DNA of 64,000 bases from DATFQI01 sp963816955 (GTDB taxonomy: Bacteria; Actinomycetota; Thermoleophilia; Solirubrobacterales; Solirubrobacteraceae), in the NCBI GenBank assembly GCA_963816955.1, contig CAWFME010000005.1:1-64000 (forward strand). The letters run 5' to 3'. This document shows, one piece after another, positions 43,942-54,786 of this stretch (positions are counted from its first letter, which is position 1; each line of letters starts with the position of its first letter). The notes below the pieces were generated by a model, which worked only from the letters and a program-made list of their open reading frames with translations, made no database searches and had not been told where the DNA came from. The translations under genes and the position numbers were made by a program.

Positions 43942-44031
43942 GAGTCCGTCGAAGATGATCCGGCCCGACCGGGGTGGTCGTGGAAGCGTCCACGGCCGCA
44001 TCCGGGCGTGGCGGGGTCTTCGACGGGCTCC
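43941..44031. terminator. Long inverted repeat between convergent genes, probable bidirectional terminator
   Basis: Outer arms of 15 bases (GGAGTCCGTCGAAGA, 43941-43955, and TCTTCGACGGGCTCC, 44017-44031) pair at 14 positions. An inner hairpin CGTGGA-AGCG-TCCACG (43979-43994) extends to nine pairs with one wobble. The element fills exactly the 91 bases between two convergent stop codons, the right place to stop transcription from both sides. It is unusually long for a simple terminator. Confidence 0.5.
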
Positions 44032-44032
44032 T

Positions 44033-44800
44033 TTAGCCGAGCGGTCGCCCTCGGATCCGCTGGGCGACCTGGGAGGCCGCCCGCGCGACGCGGGTCGCGA
44101 GCTCGGCCCGGTCGTCGTCGTCGACCTCCTCGGCCGGGAAGGTCAGCGCGACGGACGCCGCGGGGAGTCCAGCGTGGTCGAGCACCGCGACGGCGACGGA
44201 TGCGAACCCGGGCGTGACGGAGCCGTCCTCCTGGGCATGGCCGGCCGCCCGCACCGCGGCCAGCTCGCGCCGGAGCGCGGTGACCGACGAGGGCCCGGCG
44301 CCGTGGCGCTGGACGAGCGCGGCGCGGCTCGGGAACAGCGCGCGGACCTGGGCCGGCGGGAGCGCCGCGAGCATCGCGAGGCCGCTGGCGGTCAGGGTCG
44401 CGGGCAGGCGGACGCCGACGTCGGTGACGAGGCTCGGGCGGCCTGCCGCTCGCTCCTCGATCACGTAGAGGACGTCGCGGCCGTGGAGCACCGCGAGGTG
44501 GCCGTTATGGGTGCTCGCGTCCACGAGCCGGCTCAGGACCGTGCCGGCGATCCAGCGCAGCGGCTCCTGGCGCGCGTAGGCCGAGCCGAGCTCGAACGCC
44601 GCGACCCCGAGCCCGTAGCGCCGCTGCTCGGGCAGGTGCACCACGAACCCCTGCTCGCGCAGCACGGCCAGCAGGTGGTAGACGGTCGAGCGCGGCAGCC
44701 CGAGCTCGCGCGCGATCGCCGCCGCCGGCATCGGGCCCGCGTGCGATCCGAGCCGCTTCAGCAGCGCGAGCGCCTGCGCCGCGGCGGGAGCGTTGGCCAT
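44033..44800 (-). CDS. IclR-family regulator, probable repressor of the hut operon
   Basis: 255 residues. The N-terminal winged helix (AQALALLKRLGSHAGPMPAAAIARELGLPRSTVYHLLAVLREQGFVVHL) is followed by an IclR effector domain (WIAGTVLSRLVDASTHNGHLAVLHGRDVLYVIEERAAGRPSL, RLPATLTASGLAMLAALP, AVAVLDHAGLPAASVALTFP). It is divergent from hutH, and an 18-bp palindrome lies between them. ATG 44800 begins MANAPAAA; the frame is open upstream but through the operator region. Confidence 0.85.
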   Translation of the reverse strand: MANAPAAAQALALLKRLGSHAGPMPAAAIARELGLPRSTVYHLLAVLREQGFVVHLPEQRRYGLGVAAFELGSAYARQEPLRWIAGTVLSRLVDASTHNGHLAVLHGRDVLYVIEERAAGRPSLVTDVGVRLPATLTASGLAMLAALPPAQVRALFPSRAALVQRHGAGPSSVTALRRELAAVRAAGHAQEDGSVTPGFASVAVAVLDHAGLPAASVALTFPAEEVDDDDRAELATRVARAASQVAQRIRGRPLG

Positions 44801-44809
44801 GCGGCTCAG

Positions 44810-44827
44810 TGTCTCAGATCCGAGACA
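44810..44827. promoter_or_regulatory. Palindromic operator between the IclR regulator and hutH
   Basis: TGTCTCAGATCCGAGACA is an 18-bp palindrome matching its complement at 16 of 18 positions. It lies 9 bases from the IclR start and 52 bases before hutH, ideally placed for control of both. IclR proteins bind such dyads as dimers of dimers. A binding test would confirm it. Confidence 0.65.
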
Positions 44828-44879
44828 GAAGCCTGGCGAGTTGCCTGACATCGGGGCCGCGCGGGTGTTCGATCCGCTC

Positions 44880-46435
44880 ATGGCCGCCACGCTGCCCGCC
44901 ACCCGCACCGTCAACCTGGGGCCCGGCCCAGTCTCCTTCGATGAGGTGGCGGCGGTGGCGCGCGAGGGCGCGCGGGTGGAGCTCACGGGCGAGGCGCTCG
45001 CGGCGATCGCCGCGAGCCGCGGCGCCGTCGAGGCGCTCGCCGGCGACGAGCGCCCGCACTACGGCGTCTCGACCGGGTTCGGGGCGCTCGCCACGCGCCA
45101 CATCGCTCCCGAGCGGCGCGCGACGCTCCAGCGCAGCCTGATCCGCAGCCACGCCGCCGGCACCGGCCCCGAGGTCGAGCGCGAGGTCGTGCGGGCGATG
45201 ATGCTGCTGCGGCTCTCGACGCTCGCGACGGGACACACCGGCGTCCACCCGGACACCGCGGCCGCGTACGCCGGACTGCTCAACGCGGGCATCACGCCGG
45301 TCGTCCACGAGCACGGCTCGCTCGGCTGCTCGGGCGACCTCGCGCCGCTCGCGCACTGCGCGCTCGCGCTGACCGGCGAGGGCCCCGTCAGCGACCGCGA
45401 CGGCCGCCGCACCGACGCGGCGACCGCGCTCAGGGAGGCCGGCCTCAAGCCCGTCGAGCTGCGCGAGAAGGAGGGCCTCGCGCTGATCAACGGCACCGAC
45501 GGGATGCTCGGCATGCTCGTGCTCGCGATCGCCGACCTGCGCGACCTGCTGGCCACGGCCGACGTCGCGGCGGCGATGAGCGTCGAAGGGCTGCTCGGCA
45601 CGGACCGGGTGTTCGCCGCCGACCTGCAGGAGCTGCGCCCGCAGCACGGCCAGGCGCTCGCCGCCGCCAACGTGCGTGCGCTGCTCGAGGGCAGCCCGAT
45701 CGTGGCGAGCCACCGCGGCCCGGAGGACACCCGCGTGCAGGACGCCTACTCCCTGCGCTGCTGGCCGGCCGTCGGCGGCGCGGCGCGCGACACCGTCGAG
45801 CACGCCGCCGCGGTCGCGGGCCGCGAGCTCGCCGCCGCGATCGACAACCCCGTGATCTGCACGGACGGCCGCACGGAGTCCAACGGCAACTTCCACGGCG
45901 CGCCGCTCGGCTACGTGCTCGACTTCCTCGCGATCGCCGCCGCCGACGTGGCGAGCATCGCCGAACGCCGCACGGACCGCTTCCTCGACCCTGCCCGCAG
46001 CCACGGCCTGCCGCCGTTCTTGGCCGACGACCCGGGCGTCGACTCCGGCCTGATGATCGCGCAGTACACGCAGGCCGCGATCGTCTCCGAGCTCAAGCGG
46101 CTGGCCGTGCCGGCGAGCGTCGACTCGATCCCGAGCTCGGCGATGCAGGAGGACCACGTCTCGATGGGCTGGGCCGCCGCGCGCAAGCTGCGCCGCGCAC
46201 TCGACGGGCTGACCCGCGTGATCGCGATCGAGCTGCTCACCGCCGCGCGCGGGATCGAGCTGCGCGCGCCCCTGCGGCCCGCGCCCGCGACGGCCGCCGT
46301 GATCGCGGCGCTGCGCGAGCACGCGTCCGGACCGGGCGCGGACCGCTTCCTGGCGCCCGAGATCGAGGCCGTCACCCAACTCGTCAACGATGGCCGCGTC
46401 CGCGCCGCCGCCGAATCCGTCACCGGGAGGCTCGC

Positions 46436-46439
<4 letters not shown>
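44880..46439 (+). CDS. hutH: Histidine ammonia-lyase
   Basis: 519 residues. The MIO cofactor triad is Cys150-Ser151-Gly152 in HGSLGCSGDLAPLAHCALALTGEG (Ala-Ser-Gly in most HALs). Other HAL blocks are YGVSTGFGALATRHI, KEGLALINGTDGM, QDAYSLRCWPAVGGAARD and SMQEDHVSMGWAAARK-type sequence near the C-terminus. It converts histidine to urocanate and ammonia, the first step of histidine breakdown. ATG 44880 opens the operon; hutU overlaps its stop (ATGA). Confidence 0.93.
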
Positions 46440-48093
<1,654 letters not shown>

Positions 48094-48097
<4 letters not shown>

Positions 48098-49415
48098 CGC
48101 GCTTCTGGGCCGAGCACGCCTGGCTCGGCGGCGACCGGGCCGAGGCGGGCGTGCTGATCGAAGCTCGAGGGGGAACGGATCGCCGCCGTTTATCAGTCCC
48201 CACCCACCCCGCCCGACGGCGCGACGATCCTGCGCGGCCTCGCGCTCCCGGGCCTCGCCAACGCCCACTCGCACGCGTTCCACCGGGCGCTGCGTGGGCG
48301 CACGCACCGCGGGGGCGGGACGTTCTGGACCTGGCGCGAGGACATGTACGCCGTCGCCGAGCGGCTCGACCCCGACTCCTACCGCGCGCTCGCCCGCGCG
48401 GTGTTCGCGGAGATGGCGCTGGCCGGGATCACCTGCGTCGGCGAGTTCCACTACCTCCACCACGGCGCGGCGCCGTACGCGGACCCGAACGCGATGGGCG
48501 AGGCGCTGATCGAGGCGGCGGCCGACGCCGGGATCCGGATCACGCTGCTCGACGCCTGCTACCTGGCGAGCGGGTTCGGAACCCCGCCCGAGGGCGCCCA
48601 GCAGCGCTTCTCGGACGGCGACGCGCACGCGTGGGCCGAGCGCGCCTCGGCGCTGCGCGCCGCGCCGCACGCCCGGGTCGGCGCCGCGATCCACTCCGTC
48701 CGCGCGGTCCCGGCCGACCAGCTCGCGACCGTCGCGGACTGGGCGCGCGAACGGAGCGCGCCGCTGCACGCGCACCTGTCCGAGCAGCGCGCGGAGAACG
48801 AGGCCTGCCTCGCCGCCCACGGGCGCACGCCGGCGGAGCTGCTCGACGAGCACGGCGCGATCGGCAGCGGCGGCTGCATGGTCCACGCGACGCACCTGAC
48901 GGACGGCGACATCCGGCGCCTCGGCGGCACGACCGTGTGCATGTGCGCGACGACGGAGCGCGACCTCGCGGACGGCATCGGCCCGGCGCGCGCGCTCGCG
49001 TCGCCGCTGTGCCTCGGCAGCGACAGCCATGCGGTGATCGACATGTTCGAGGAGGCGCGCGCCGTCGAGCTCGACGAGCGCCTGCGCACCGAGCGCCGCG
49101 GCCACTTCAGCGCCGCCGAGCTGCTGCGCGCGGCCACGAACCACGCGCCGCTCGGCTGGCCCGAGGCCGGGCGGATCGAGCCCGGCGCGCCGGCCGACCT
49201 CGTCGCGGTCTCGCTCGACTCGCCGCGGCTCGCCGGCGCCCAGCCGGAGACGCTGCTCGAGTCGCGTGCTCTTCGCGGCCGCGCCGGCCGACGTGCGCGA
49301 GGTGCTGGTCGGCGGCCGCCGCGTCGTCGCCGAGGGCCGGCACACCACGATCGACGTCCCCGCCGAGTTGCGCGACTCGATCGCCGCGGTGCTGCCCGGG
49401 ACGGTGCGGGCGTGA
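48094..49415 (+). pseudogene. hutF: Formimidoylglutamate deiminase, two +1 frameshifts in this sequence
   Basis: TTG 48094 overlaps the hutU stop (TTGA) and begins MTRFWAEHAWLGGDRAEAG. Two +1 insertions, near 48162 and 49265, must be bridged to give a full protein of about 440 residues. It is an amidohydrolase with GLANAHSHAFHRALRGRTH (metal ligands), AIHSVRAVPADQL, LHAHLSEQRAENEAC, MVHATHLTD and CLGSDSHAVIDMFEE. HutF converts formimidoylglutamate to N-formylglutamate and ammonia. Because conservation is perfect on both sides of each shift, sequencing error is more likely than decay. Confidence 0.8.
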
Positions 49416-50584
49416 GCCTCCTGATCGACAACATCGGCGCGCTCGTCACCAACGATCCCGAGCTCGGCGACGGCCCGCTCGGGCATCCTCGAGGACGCGG
49501 CGCTGGTGCTCGGCGACGGCGTCGTCCTGTGGGCGGGCCCGCGCGCGGCGACGCCCGAGGCGGCCGCCGCCGAGCGCTTCGACGCCGGCGGCCGCGCCGT
49601 GATCCCCGGCTTCGTGGACTCGCACGCCCACCTGGTCTTCGCGGGCGACCGCGCGCGCGAGTTCGCCGCGCGGATGGCGGGCGAGCGCTACGAGGCCGGC
49701 GGCATCCGCACGACCGTCGCGGCCACCCGCGCGGCGAGCGAGGCGGAGCTGGACGCGACGACGGCGCGGCTGGTCGCGGAGGCGCGCCGCTCCGGCACGA
49801 CCACGATCGAGTGCAAGTCCGGCTACGGCCTGACGGTCGGGGACGAGCGCGCGCTCGCTGGAGGTCGCCGCCCGCCACACGGACGAGGTCACCTACCTCG
49901 GCGCGCACGTCGTCGCGCCCGGAGTACGCGGACGACCCGGCCGCCTACGTCGCGCTCGTGACCGGCCCGATGCTCGACGCCTGCGCGCCGCACGCCCGCT
50001 GGATCGACGTCTTCTGCGAGCAGGGCGCGTTCGACGGCGACCAGGCGCGCGCCGTCCTCGAGGCCGGCAAGGCCCGCGGCCTCACCCCGCGCGTGCACGC
50101 CAACCAGCTCGGGCACGGGCCCGGCGTCCAGCTCGCGGTCGAGCTCGGCGCCGCCTCCGCCGACCACGTCACCCACGTCACGGACGCGGACGTCGACGCG
50201 CTCGCGAACTCCGGCACCGTCGCGACCCTGCTCCCCGGCGCGGAGTTCTCCACCCGCGCCACGTACCCGGACGCCCGCCGGCTGCTCGACGCGGGCGTCA
50301 CCGTCGCGCTCGCCGCCGACTGCAACCCCGGCACGAGCTACACGACGAGCATCCCGTTCTGCATCGCGCTCGCCGTGCGCGAGATGGGCATGACGCCCGA
50401 CGAGGCCGTCTGGGCCGCCACCGCCGGCGGCGCCCGCGCGCTGCGCCGCGACGACGTCGGCCGCCTGAGCGCCGGCGCGCGCGCCGACGCCGTACTGCTG
50501 GACGCCCCGAGCCACCTGCACCTCGCCTACCGGCCGGGCGTCGCGCTCGCCGCTGCCGTCTGGCAGGGAGGCGCCCGCTCGTGA
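49412..50584 (+). pseudogene. hutI: Imidazolonepropionase, three +1 frameshifts in this sequence
   Basis: GTG 49412 overlaps the hutF stop. Three +1 insertions (near 49482, 49855 and 49920) sum to one codon, and bridging them gives about 390 residues. Family blocks: AVIPGFVDSHAHLVFAGDRAREFAARMAGERYEAGGIRTTV, GTTTIECKSGYGLT, HANQLGHGPGVQLAVELGAASADHVTHV and ALAADCNPGTSYTTSIPFCIALAVREMGMTPDEA. HutI opens imidazolonepropionate to formimidoylglutamate. As with hutF the shifts look technical. Confidence 0.8.
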
Positions 50585-51156
50585 CCGTGCTCCCGATCGT
50601 CTCCGTCGGCGACCCCGTGCTGCGCGAGCGCGCCCGCGAGGTCACGCCGCAGGAGCTGCGCTCGCCCGCGGTCCAGCGGCTGATCGACGACATGATCGAG
50701 ACGATGCGCGCCGCCGGCGGGGCGGGCCTGGCCGCCAACCAGGTCGGCGAGCTGCTGCGGATCTTCGTCGTCGAGGTCGACGGCAACCCGCGCTACCCCT
50801 ACAAGCCGGACGTCCCCCTGACCGTGGCCGTCAACCCGGTGATCGAGCCGCTCGACGAAGAGACCGCGGCGATCAACGAGGGCTGCCTGTCCGTCCCCGG
50901 CCTGCGCGGCGAGGTCGACCGCCACGTGCGCGTCCGCGTGCGCCGGCTCGACCGCGACGGCACGCCCCACGAGGAGACGCGCCCCGGCCTCACCGCGGGC
51001 ACGTTCCAGCACGAGCTCGACCACCTCGACGGCGTGCTCTTCCTCGACCGCGTGCGCGACCCGCGGACGTTCACGACCTGGGAGCAGTTCGAGCGCCATC
51101 ACCGCGACGCGTTCGTCGTGCGCGCCGAGGCGCTCACGGCCCGCGTGGGCGGCTAG
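50581..51156 (+). CDS. def: Peptide deformylase-like metalloenzyme coupled to the hut operon
   Basis: 191 residues with all three deformylase motifs: GGAGLAANQVG (I), EGCLSVP (II, metal Cys) and QHELDHLDG (III, metal-binding HExxH). GTG 50581 overlaps the hutI stop by four bases, so it is the last gene of the hut operon. Ordinary deformylases remove formyl from nascent protein N-termini and are usually near fmt. Here the operon ends in N-formylglutamate with no hutG, so a role as N-formylglutamate deformylase is an attractive inference. A plain housekeeping def that happens to lie here is the alternative. Confidence 0.85.
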   Translation: MTVLPIVSVGDPVLRERAREVTPQELRSPAVQRLIDDMIETMRAAGGAGLAANQVGELLRIFVVEVDGNPRYPYKPDVPLTVAVNPVIEPLDEETAAINEGCLSVPGLRGEVDRHVRVRVRRLDRDGTPHEETRPGLTAGTFQHELDHLDGVLFLDRVRDPRTFTTWEQFERHHRDAFVVRAEALTARVGG

Positions 51157-51353
51157 CCCGGCTCCTCCAGCAGCTGGTCCACGAGCTGGCCGATCTCGAG
51201 CGCGGCGGCGTGGATGCGCGAGGCGTACTCGCGCCGGTCGGCCTCGGAGATGACCCGGTCCGCGGCGAGGACCTCGGCGAACCCGGAGACGATCGTCAGC
51301 GGCGTGCGGAGGTCGTGCCGCAGCCGGCGGCGCCGCTCGTCCTCGCTCGTCAC
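51153..51353 (-). CDS. Stand-alone histidine kinase dimerisation (HisKA) domain protein
   Basis: 66 residues consisting only of a HisKA domain: H-box LRHDLRTPLTIVSGFAEVL with His13, then the second helix DRREYASRIHAAALEIGQLVDQLLEE. There is no ATPase domain, sensor or membrane segment and the frame ends by a normal stop. GTG 51353 overlaps the stop of the upstream response regulator gene (GTGA), so both are made together. It could relay phosphate as a minimal histidine phosphotransfer protein or dimerise with a full kinase. Confidence 0.7.
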   Translation of the reverse strand: MTSEDERRRRLRHDLRTPLTIVSGFAEVLAADRVISEADRREYASRIHAAALEIGQLVDQLLEEPG

Positions 51354-52012
51354 GCCGCGGCGTTCCCGTCGCTCGCGGGCGGCTGGATGTAGCCCTCCCG
51401 CAGGGCGATCGCGATCGCGTGCACGCGCGTGGACGCCTCGAGCTTGCTCATGGCGTTGCGGATGTGGGTCTTGACCGTCTCGCTGGAGAGCACGAGCTTC
51501 TCCGCGACCTGCTCGCCGGTGAGGCCCTGGGCGAGGAGGTCCATGATCTCCCGCTCGCGCTTGGACAGCGAAGGCATCCGCTGGGTGGCGCGGCGCGAGA
51601 GCAGCGCCGGCCGCAGGCGCGGATCGACGTAGGTGCCGCCCTCGGCGACCGTGTTCAGCGCGGCGGTCAGCTCGCTCGGCGTGCCCTCCTTGAGCGCGTA
51701 GCCGCGCGCGCCGGAGTCCAGCCCGCTGATCAGGAGCTCGACGTCGCTGGAGCCCGTGTAGAGCACGACGCGGCGCTCGGGGTCGGCGTCGAGCAGCTCG
51801 CGCGTGAGGTCGATGCCGGACTCCTCGCCGAGGCGGATGTCCACCAGCGCGACGTCCGGTGAGTGGCGTTCAACCAGTTCACGACCCTCTCCGGCGGACC
51901 CGGCGGTACCGACCACTTCGAGGCCCTCTCGGCTCAGGAGCAGCTCGAGTCCTTCCCTCAGGGCCTGGTGATCTTCGATTAGTACTAAAGAAAGTGGCAA
52001 TGAAGGCTCCAA
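51350..52012 (-). CDS. NarL/LuxR-family response regulator
   Basis: 220 residues. The receiver has LIEDHQALREGLELLL, phospho-acceptor Asp58 in DVALVDIRLGEESG, and LKEGTP with the conserved Lys. The C-terminal LuxR helix-turn-helix is LSKREREIMDLLAQGLTGEQVAEKLVLSSETVKTHIRNAMSKLEASTRVHAIAIALREG. TTG 52012 is the annotated start; a TTG four codons later is possible. Its only linked partner is the stand-alone HisKA protein; no full kinase is nearby. Confidence 0.88.
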   Translation of the reverse strand: MEPSLPLSLVLIEDHQALREGLELLLSREGLEVVGTAGSAGEGRELVERHSPDVALVDIRLGEESGIDLTRELLDADPERRVVLYTGSSDVELLISGLDSGARGYALKEGTPSELTAALNTVAEGGTYVDPRLRPALLSRRATQRMPSLSKREREIMDLLAQGLTGEQVAEKLVLSSETVKTHIRNAMSKLEASTRVHAIAIALREGYIQPPASDGNAAA

Positions 52013-52086
52013 CTCTGCGGAAACTCCGCGCCTATCAGAGTAGGGCGCGCGCGCCGATTCGTCGCGCCTCTAAGGTTGGAAGGGCG

Positions 52087-54150
52087 GTGGCGAAGGACAC
52101 AGAAAAGCTCATCCGGCAGCTCTCCCTCATCTCGTACCTGATGGCGGAGCGGCGGCCGGTGACCGCGACGGAGATCCGCCGCGACGTCGAGGGCTACTCG
52201 GATATGACCGAAGACGCGTTCGCGCGTCGCTTCTACGCCGACCGCGCGGAGCTCGACGCACTCGGCATCCACCTGCGCGTGGACAAGCCCGCCGACGGGT
52301 TCTCCGAGCAGGAGAACTACTCGCTCGCGCCCGAGGCGTTCCACCTGCCGGCGATCGCGTTCTCCGACGACGAGCGCGCCGCGCTGCAGACCGCGCTGAC
52401 GCTGCTCGACGGCGAGTTCGCCTACGCCGAGCCGCTGCGCCTGGCGCTGCAGCAGATCACGTGGGGGCGCCCGAGCCCGCTCGGCACGGACTCGCGCCAG
52501 ACGATCGGCCTCGGCATCACCGCCTCGGCCGGCGGCGGCGAGCTCTCTGGCCGCCTGGCCAAGGTCGACACCGCGATCTACCGCCGCAAGCGGATCGAGT
52601 TCGAGTACTACTCGCTGCAGCGCGACGAGACCGCGATGCGCAAGGTCGACCCGTACCACCTGCTGTTCGAGGGCGGCCAGTGGTACCTCGTCGGCCACTC
52701 GCACGAGCGGGGCGACGTCCGGATGTTCCGGCTCTCGCGCATCCGCGGCAAGGTCGCCTACTCGACCAAGGCCGAGCACGACTTCCAGCGCCCGGCGGAC
52801 TTCGACCCGCGCGGCTACGCCAGCCGCATCCCGTGGCAGCTCGGCGACACGGTCGGCACCGGCGAGGTGTGGGTCTCGGACAACATCGCGTGGTACGTCG
52901 AGCGCCAGTTCGGCGCCTACGGCGAGATGCGCGACGGCGAGGACGGCGGGCGCATCTTCCGCACGGACTACGCGAACTCGCGCCTGCTCGTCGCCTGGGC
53001 GCTGCGCTTCGGCGACCAGGCCCGCGTCTGCGATCCACCCGAGCTCGTCGACGAGTCGCGCTCCCGGCTGGACGCGATCATCGAGCGCCACCGTGGCGAG
53101 CCGTTCACGTCGGTCGCCGACGGGACGCCGCCCGCGGCCGCCGTGTCCGAGGGCGAGAGCGGCGGGCGCACGCGCGGCGGCGAGACCGGCATCCGGCCCG
53201 AGCGCTTCGCGCGGCTCGTCACGCTCGCCACCGTGCTGATCGCCGCGGGCCGCGAGGGCCGCCGCATTCCCGTCTCCGAGGTCCGCGGGCAGCTGCAGAT
53301 CTCCGAGCAGGAGCTGCGCGAGGACATCTCCGTGCTCAACGTCGTCAACTTCGGCGGCGGCGCCTACGTGATCTACGCGGAAGTGCTGCCCACGGGCGAG
53401 ATCGAGGTCGACACGGAGCCCTACTCGGACACGTTCGACCGCCCGGCCCGGCTGCTGCCGAGCGAGGCGAAGGCGCTCGTCGCCGCGATCGACCTGCTCA
53501 CCACGCGGCTCGACCAGGGCGTGCTGGAGTCCGCGCGCGACAAGATCGTCGCGGCGCTCGGCCACGACCCCGTCGAGGAGGGCCTCCAGGTCACGACGCC
53601 GCTGGCCGCCGACGAGGTCACGCGGGTCGTCGAGACCGCCGTGTACGAGTCGCGGCGGGTCAGGATCGAATACTGGGCCGCCAACGAGGACGCCTTCTCG
53701 CACCGCGCGATCGAGCCGTACGCGCTCGTCAACAGCAAGGACGCGTGGTACGTGGCCGCGGTCGACCCGGGCAAGGACGACCAGCTGCGCCACTTCCGGC
53801 TCGACCGGATCAAGAAGGCCGTGCTGCTCGACGAGGCCTTCGAGCGCCGCGAGGACCTCGACCCGGTCGCCGACGTCGGCGGCTGGCCGCGCACGGGCGT
53901 GGTCGAGGGCTCGCGCACTGCGCACGTCTGGATCTCGCCCGAGCAGGCGCGCTGGGCGAGCGAGGAGCGCACCGTGCTGGCCGAGCTGCCCGACGGCGCC
54001 GTGATCGTCGAGTGGGGCTACAAGGGCACCCCGTACCTCGTGCGCGAGGTGCTCAAGGAGGCGGGCGACGCCGCCGTGCTCGAGCCGGCCGACGCGCGCG
54101 AGGCCGTGCTGGCCGCCGCCGAGGGCCTGCTCGCGCCCAGCGGCTCGTGA
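52087..54150 (+). CDS. pafBC: Fused PafB-PafC transcriptional regulator with two WYL domains
   Basis: 687 residues made of two homologous halves, each with a winged helix and a WYL domain. First half: IRQLSLISYLMAERRPVTATEIRRDVEGY, then FEYYSLQRDETAMRKVDPYHLLFEGGQWYLVGHSHERGDVRMFRLSRIRG. Second half: LVTLATVLIAAGREGRRIPVSEVRGQL, then AIEPYALVNSKDAWYVAAVDPGKDDQLRHFRLDRIKKA. In mycobacteria PafB and PafC are separate and together activate the LexA-independent DNA damage response. GTG 52087 follows GGAAGGG closely; TAAGGT (52071-52076) may be its -10. Confidence 0.85.
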   Translation: MAKDTEKLIRQLSLISYLMAERRPVTATEIRRDVEGYSDMTEDAFARRFYADRAELDALGIHLRVDKPADGFSEQENYSLAPEAFHLPAIAFSDDERAALQTALTLLDGEFAYAEPLRLALQQITWGRPSPLGTDSRQTIGLGITASAGGGELSGRLAKVDTAIYRRKRIEFEYYSLQRDETAMRKVDPYHLLFEGGQWYLVGHSHERGDVRMFRLSRIRGKVAYSTKAEHDFQRPADFDPRGYASRIPWQLGDTVGTGEVWVSDNIAWYVERQFGAYGEMRDGEDGGRIFRTDYANSRLLVAWALRFGDQARVCDPPELVDESRSRLDAIIERHRGEPFTSVADGTPPAAAVSEGESGGRTRGGETGIRPERFARLVTLATVLIAAGREGRRIPVSEVRGQLQISEQELREDISVLNVVNFGGGAYVIYAEVLPTGEIEVDTEPYSDTFDRPARLLPSEAKALVAAIDLLTTRLDQGVLESARDKIVAALGHDPVEEGLQVTTPLAADEVTRVVETAVYESRRVRIEYWAANEDAFSHRAIEPYALVNSKDAWYVAAVDPGKDDQLRHFRLDRIKKAVLLDEAFERREDLDPVADVGGWPRTGVVEGSRTAHVWISPEQARWASEERTVLAELPDGAVIVEWGYKGTPYLVREVLKEAGDAAVLEPADAREAVLAAAEGLLAPSGS

Positions 54151-54153
54151 CGG

Positions 54154-54311
54154 CCCCGGATCCACCGATGACCCGCGGATGCCTCGGCGCCGTGGGCCGA
54201 GTCGGAGTCGGTCGGCCGCGGTTCCATGTGGCGGGTCACCTGGTTCGCGGCCGATCGGCTCCGGCGAACGGCCACGGTGGCGAGGCGCCGCGGGGATCGG
54301 TGGATCCGGGG
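54154..54311. repeat. 158-bp imperfect palindromic intergenic element
   Basis: The ends are perfect 16-bp inverted repeats (CCCCGGATCCACCGAT / ATCGGTGGATCCGGGG). Pairing continues inward with mismatches over about 40 bases (…CCGCGG…GCCTCG… against CGAGGC…CCGCGG…), and a second inner pair exists (GTCGGTCGGCCGCG-type against CGCGGCCGATCGGC). It begins three bases after the pafBC stop and ends at the in-frame GTG upstream of the next gene. It could be a miniature mobile element, a repetitive palindrome or a large terminator. No second copy is in the window. Confidence 0.55.
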
Positions 54312-54334
54312 TGAACCGCCGCGCAGCGATGCGC

Positions 54335-54775
54335 ATGACCGAGGAGGAGGCGCTCGCCTTCCTCGAGGCGGAGCGGACCGTGATCTGCGCCACCAACGGC
54401 CATGACGGCTTCCCGCACCTGATGCCGCTCTGGTACGTGGTGCGCGGCGGCACCCTCTGGGCCTGGACGTACGCGAAGTCCCAGAAGACCAAGAACCTCG
54501 AGCGCGACGCGCGGGCGACGCTGCAGGTCGAGACGGGAGAGAGCTACGAGCAGCTGCGCGGGCTGATGCTGCGCACGCAGGCGGTGCTGCACCGCGACGA
54601 GGCGACGGTGCTCGGCTTCGTCGAGGAGCTCGCCGCGCGCTACGCGCCCCCGGGCGTCGACCCGGACGCCATGCGCGAGGGCTTCGCGAAGCAGGTCCCC
54701 AAGCGCGTCGCGATCGAGTTCACCGAGGTCTCCCGCGTGAGCTGGGACCACAGAAAGCTCGGTGGCACCTACTAG
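54335..54775 (+). CDS. Pyridoxamine 5'-phosphate oxidase-like split-barrel flavoprotein
   Basis: 146 residues from ATG 54335 (ATG 54329 and GTG 54311 also possible). The FMN/F420 split-barrel pattern is clear: EEEALAFLEAERTVICATNGHDGFPHLMPLWYVVRGGTLWAWTYAKSQKTKNLERDARATLQVETGESYEQLRGLMLR. Such proteins bind FMN or F420 and reduce small molecules or haem; the exact activity is unknown. Its stop codon is part of the -10 element of the next gene. Confidence 0.82.
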   Translation: MTEEEALAFLEAERTVICATNGHDGFPHLMPLWYVVRGGTLWAWTYAKSQKTKNLERDARATLQVETGESYEQLRGLMLRTQAVLHRDEATVLGFVEELAARYAPPGVDPDAMREGFAKQVPKRVAIEFTEVSRVSWDHRKLGGTY

Positions 54776-54778
54776 GCT
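54773..54778 (+). promoter_or_regulatory. Leaderless promoter -10 of rmlA
   Basis: TAGGCT, which includes the stop codon of the preceding gene, ends eight bases before ATG 54787. Confidence 0.45.
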
Positions 54779-54786
54779 GGCGCGCC

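Noticed and set aside
51985..54492. Minus-strand frame of 835 codons opposite pafBC
   Set aside because: Antisense shadow; the plus strand encodes both WYL domains and helix-turn-helix regions.
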